A stretch of DNA of 13,492 nt, taken from JBBTVP01 sp038063175 (lineage in GTDB: Bacteria; Patescibacteriota; Minisyncoccia; UBA6257; 1-14-0-10-40-38). Location of the stretch: positions 1 to 13,492 of the forward strand of contig JBBTVP010000052.1 of assembly GCA_038063175.1 (NCBI GenBank), in the 5' to 3' direction. The notes under the pieces were generated by a model, which was not told the origin of the DNA, searched no databases, and saw nothing but the letters and a program-made list of their open reading frames with translations. A program made the position numbers and the translations under genes. Position 1 is the first letter of the stretch, and the number at the start of each line of letters is the position of its first letter. Shown piece by piece: positions 11,150 through 13,492 of this stretch.

Positions 11150-12678
11150 TACTTTATTGTTTCGAGGAACCTGGTAATCGCCTGCTTCAATTTTTCTTCA
11201 ACAGCTTCTACTAAATCCCCGCTCTCGCGGATTGGCTTCAAGATATCCGCGTCGTGCAGGTTTTCGATGTACTCAAGGAGCGCCCGCTCAGTTGTGATAA
11301 TTTTATCAACCGGAATTTCATTTAAATATCCACGGAGCGCTGCGTAAAACACCACGGCTTGTCGTTCGAAACTCATGGGTGAGCCGTCGGGTTGCTTCAA
11401 AATCTCAACGAGAAGTTGTCCCCGCTTAATTTTCGCGCGCGTCGCTTCATCTAAGTCGGATGCAAACTGCACAAATGCCTGAAGTTCACGGAACTGCGCG
11501 AGCTCGAGTCGGAGTTTTCCGGCAACCTTTTTTACCGCTTTTGTCTGTGCTGAAGAACCTACCCGGGAAACCGAAAGTCCGGCGTTCACTGCCGGCCGGA
11601 TGCCTTGGTAGAAAAGATCTGATTCAAGGAAAATCTGTCCGTCGGTGATCGAAATCACGTTCGTGGGAACATATGCGGATACGTCGCCAAGCTGCGTTTC
11701 GATGATCGGGAGCGCCGTTAAAGATCCTCCGCCATGCGCTTTGTCCATCTTCGCTGCTCGCTCGAGGAGTCGCGAGTGGAGGTAAAATACGTCACCAGGA
11801 TATGCCTCACGGCCTGGAGGGCGACGGAGCAAAAGCGAAATTTGCCGGTAACTCGCCGCATGCTTCGAGAGGTCGTCGTAGACAATCAAAGCGTCCTCGC
11901 CTTTTTCCATAAAGTATTCACCGATTGCGCAACCAGCGTAGGGCGCAAGGTACCACAACGTTGCGGGAGCGCCTGCGGGAGCAGCAACTACGATTGAGTA
12001 TTTCATCGCACCTGCTTCTTCGAGAATCCGCACCACCTTCGCGATGTTTGCCTGTTTCTGACCGATCGCGACGTAGATGCAAATCGGCGTGCGGTGCTTT
12101 GCGTCTTTCGCCTGGTTGATGATCGCATCGATCGCAATCGAGGTTTTTCCCGTCTGCCGGTCGCCGATGATGAGCTCACGCTGTCCACGCCCGATCGGAA
12201 TCATGGAGTCAATTGCCTTAATTCCTGTGTGGAGCGGTGTATTCACCGACTCGCGAGGAAGCACCGAGGGCGCGCGCTTCTCGACAGGGTTTTGCACCGG
12301 CTTTTCTTTTAAAAATATCGGGCCTTTGCCATCCACGGGCTGCCCCAGAGGATCGACGCCGCGACCGATCATCTCCCGTCCTAAGGAGATCGCGAGCACC
12401 TGGCCCGTGGGCTTTACCGTGTCACCAACCTTAATCTGCGAAAAATCTCCGAGCGCAATCGCGCCTACCGTTGTTTCCTCGAGATTAAACGCGACCGCTT
12501 GTACTTCGCCTTTCGTGGTTTCGATCGTGAGCGATTCCTGACTCATCGCCTTCGACAGTCCGCTCACCTTTAAAACGCCATCCCCTACTTCAATAACTTT
12601 GCCGACCGATTCGGGTTTGGTATCAGAACGGAATCCTTCGATGTCGCGTTTCAGTTTTTCGATAATTTCGTAAGACAT
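11149..12678 (-). CDS. atpA: F-type ATP synthase alpha subunit
   Basis: 509-aa regulatory alpha subunit of F1. The start is the ATG at 12678 (MSYEIIEKLKRDIEG). An in-frame TTG at 12693 would add five residues but lies inside a palindromic repeat. The N-terminal barrel includes VGKVIEVGDGVLKVSGL (25-41). The nucleotide-binding domain has Walker A GDRQTGKTS (172-180), Walker B ALIVYDDLS (263-271) and the arginine-finger segment SRVGSSAQ (371-378, Arg372). The C-terminal helical domain ends QAITRFLETIK. All hallmark residues are present. The upstream gap to atpH is filled by palindromic repeat copy B, with no Shine-Dalgarno. Downstream, hicB follows after 38 nt instead of atpG. Confidence 0.98.
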   Translation of the reverse strand: MSYEIIEKLKRDIEGFRSDTKPESVGKVIEVGDGVLKVSGLSKAMSQESLTIETTKGEVQAVAFNLEETTVGAIALGDFSQIKVGDTVKPTGQVLAISLGREMIGRGVDPLGQPVDGKGPIFLKEKPVQNPVEKRAPSVLPRESVNTPLHTGIKAIDSMIPIGRGQRELIIGDRQTGKTSIAIDAIINQAKDAKHRTPICIYVAIGQKQANIAKVVRILEEAGAMKYSIVVAAPAGAPATLWYLAPYAGCAIGEYFMEKGEDALIVYDDLSKHAASYRQISLLLRRPPGREAYPGDVFYLHSRLLERAAKMDKAHGGGSLTALPIIETQLGDVSAYVPTNVISITDGQIFLESDLFYQGIRPAVNAGLSVSRVGSSAQTKAVKKVAGKLRLELAQFRELQAFVQFASDLDEATRAKIKRGQLLVEILKQPDGSPMSFERQAVVFYAALRGYLNEIPVDKIITTERALLEYIENLHDADILKPIRESGDLVEAVEEKLKQAITRFLETIK

Positions 12679-12683
12679 AGATT

Positions 12684-12774
12684 TGCGATGCAAATATACT
12701 AATTCATGCCAATAATACTAATAGAAAAATTTTGATTCGTATAATTAGTATGCATTCGCATATTGGCATCGCAT
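12684..12774 (-). repeat. 91-nt imperfect palindrome between atpH and atpA (copy B)
   Basis: Second copy of the element at 9164-9255. Outer arms TGCGATGC.. and ..GGCATCGCA pair, with extended imperfect pairing of the two roughly 40-nt arms. The central 10 nt differ completely from copy A (A/T-rich here). It begins at the atpH stop codon (sharing its last base) and ends 5 nt before the atpA ATG, so it is the whole intergenic region. Confidence 0.85.
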
Positions 12775-13148
12775 TATGTGAATAACTTTTTTGTTCTTCC
12801 TGCTAATGTCGCATCAATCACATGCTCTCCGTCGATCGTGATCCGCACTCCCGCAACCAACTCTGGTACTGCCGAAACTTCAATCATGCTCTGCTTTCCA
12901 AAAGCCGATCGCAACTCTCGGAGATGGGTATCGCTGAGCGGCCGCGCACTTTCAACCAATACCCGGCGCGTCTTCGTGGCGTGATCCGTAAGCCGCGTGA
13001 TTTCCTGAATGATTTTTGGAAACGCCGCCACATCCCCGTGCTTTTCCACGGTAGCAAGAAATTTCTTACGAAGCTCTGCTTCTTGCTCGGGATTTTCTGC
13101 AATGGCTCGGGTAAAAGCTTTCGCGTATGCGAGCGATGAAAACTTCAT
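12774..13148 (-). CDS. atpH: F-type ATP synthase delta subunit (short form)
   Basis: 124-aa delta (OSCP-type) subunit of the peripheral stalk, which fixes F1 to the b subunit. Family length is usually about 175-180 aa; part of the N-terminal six-helix bundle appears reduced. The C-terminal signature is clear: ARPLSDTHLRELRSAFGKQSMIEV followed by PELVAGVRITIDGEHVIDATLAGRTKKL (about 93-122). I chose ATG 13148 (MKFSSLAYAKAF, matching the usual opening); an in-frame TTG at 13163 overlaps atpF. The start lies 1 nt after the atpF stop, so translation is probably coupled. Confidence 0.9.
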   Translation of the reverse strand: MKFSSLAYAKAFTRAIAENPEQEAELRKKFLATVEKHGDVAAFPKIIQEITRLTDHATKTRRVLVESARPLSDTHLRELRSAFGKQSMIEVSAVPELVAGVRITIDGEHVIDATLAGRTKKLFT

Positions 13149-13149
13149 G

Positions 13150-13492
13150 CTATTGGTATTCAAACTTCTTTACCGCCTTCACCGCTTCTCCGATGAGCGC
13201 TTCGTCAATCGCTCCCGGCGCAAGACTTCCAGTTTTCAACACCGCCTCCCGAACGAACGTTCTCGCTTCTTTGAGAATGGCATCTTCTACTTCTGCACGT
13301 CGTGCTTCGATTAATCGTTCCCCGCCCTTCATAATTTCCTGTTCTTTCCCTTTTGCTACTGCGAGAATTTCGGCTTCCTTCGTCTTTGCTTTTACTTCGG
13401 CCTCAGAGACGATTTTCCCCGCTTCTTTCTCTACTGTCGCGAGCCGCTCCTTGCCAAGCACCTCACCTTCACCAAGGCGCTTCCCTGCTTGC
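13150..13492 (-). CDS. atpF: F-type ATP synthase b subunit, C-terminal part (runs off right edge)
   Basis: The frame is open to the window edge, giving about 113 residues of the peripheral-stalk b subunit. It is a long charged helix rich in Glu, Lys and Ala (RLATVEKEAGKIVSEAEVKA, KEAEILAVAKGKEQEI, RRAEVEDAILKEARTFVREA), as expected for the dimeric coiled coil. A C-terminal segment ending AVKAVKKFEYQ would contact delta. The N-terminal membrane helix lies outside the window. Assignment relies on composition and on position directly before atpH and atpA, since b subunits are poorly conserved. A GTG at 13461 is internal, not the start. Confidence 0.85.
   Translation of the reverse strand, partial: QAGKRLGEGEVLGKERLATVEKEAGKIVSEAEVKAKTKEAEILAVAKGKEQEIMKGGERLIEARRAEVEDAILKEARTFVREAVLKTGSLAPGAIDEALIGEAVKAVKKFEYQ

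Noticed and set aside
12679..12693. Upstream TTG start for atpA
   Set aside because: It would add five residues encoded by the palindromic repeat; the ATG at 12678 gives the usual alpha-subunit opening.
13149..13163. Upstream TTG start for atpH
   Set aside because: It would overlap the atpF end; the ATG at 13148 gives the family-typical MKFSSLAYAKAF start.

Overview
The window looks like the chromosome of a Candidate Phyla Radiation (Patescibacteria) bacterium, most likely a Parcubacteria-type lineage. This rests on core genes in pared-down forms: a phenylalanyl-tRNA synthetase beta chain of 653 aa with no N-terminal tRNA-binding domain, an ATP synthase delta subunit of about 124 aa, an epsilon subunit of 79 aa without its C-terminal helices, and an rplK that is not followed by rplA. 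The code is standard (table 11). A run of 10 N inside gyrB shows this is a draft assembly.

Almost everything is on the minus strand, read from right to left. First comes an F-type ATP synthase operon, atpF (partial), atpH, atpA, then a hicB-hicA toxin-antitoxin pair, then atpG, atpD, atpC. Next are pheS-pheT, then gyrB, then the secE-nusG-rplK unit closed by a strong terminator, and finally the first 47 codons of a dCTP deaminase gene running off the left edge. Only two genes lie on the plus strand. Both are small orphan two-helix membrane-protein genes (7188-7427 and 10374-10562), each ending in a terminator of near-identical design. One sits inside the atp operon beside hicBA.

The core genes cover energy conversion, translation and its charging enzymes, DNA supercoiling, protein export, transcription elongation and nucleotide metabolism. 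Promoter-like sequences precede dcd, secE, gyrB and pheS. For dcd, secE and pheS the predicted transcript start is within about 0 to 6 nt of the start codon, so these mRNAs appear leaderless or nearly so. The two plus-strand orphan genes instead have clear Shine-Dalgarno sequences.

The most unusual content is in the short gaps between genes. Several are filled by degenerate arrays with a strict 7-nt period, often as inverted pairs (nusG/rplK, pheS/pheT, atpD/atpC, upstream of atpG). One 70-nt array with the same period lies in frame inside pheS. A second type, two copies of a 91-92 nt imperfect palindrome, fills the atpG/atpD and atpH/atpA gaps. Other repeat-built inserts lie in frame in pheT and atpG. 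I do not know a described element family that matches these; they are the best candidates for something new here.
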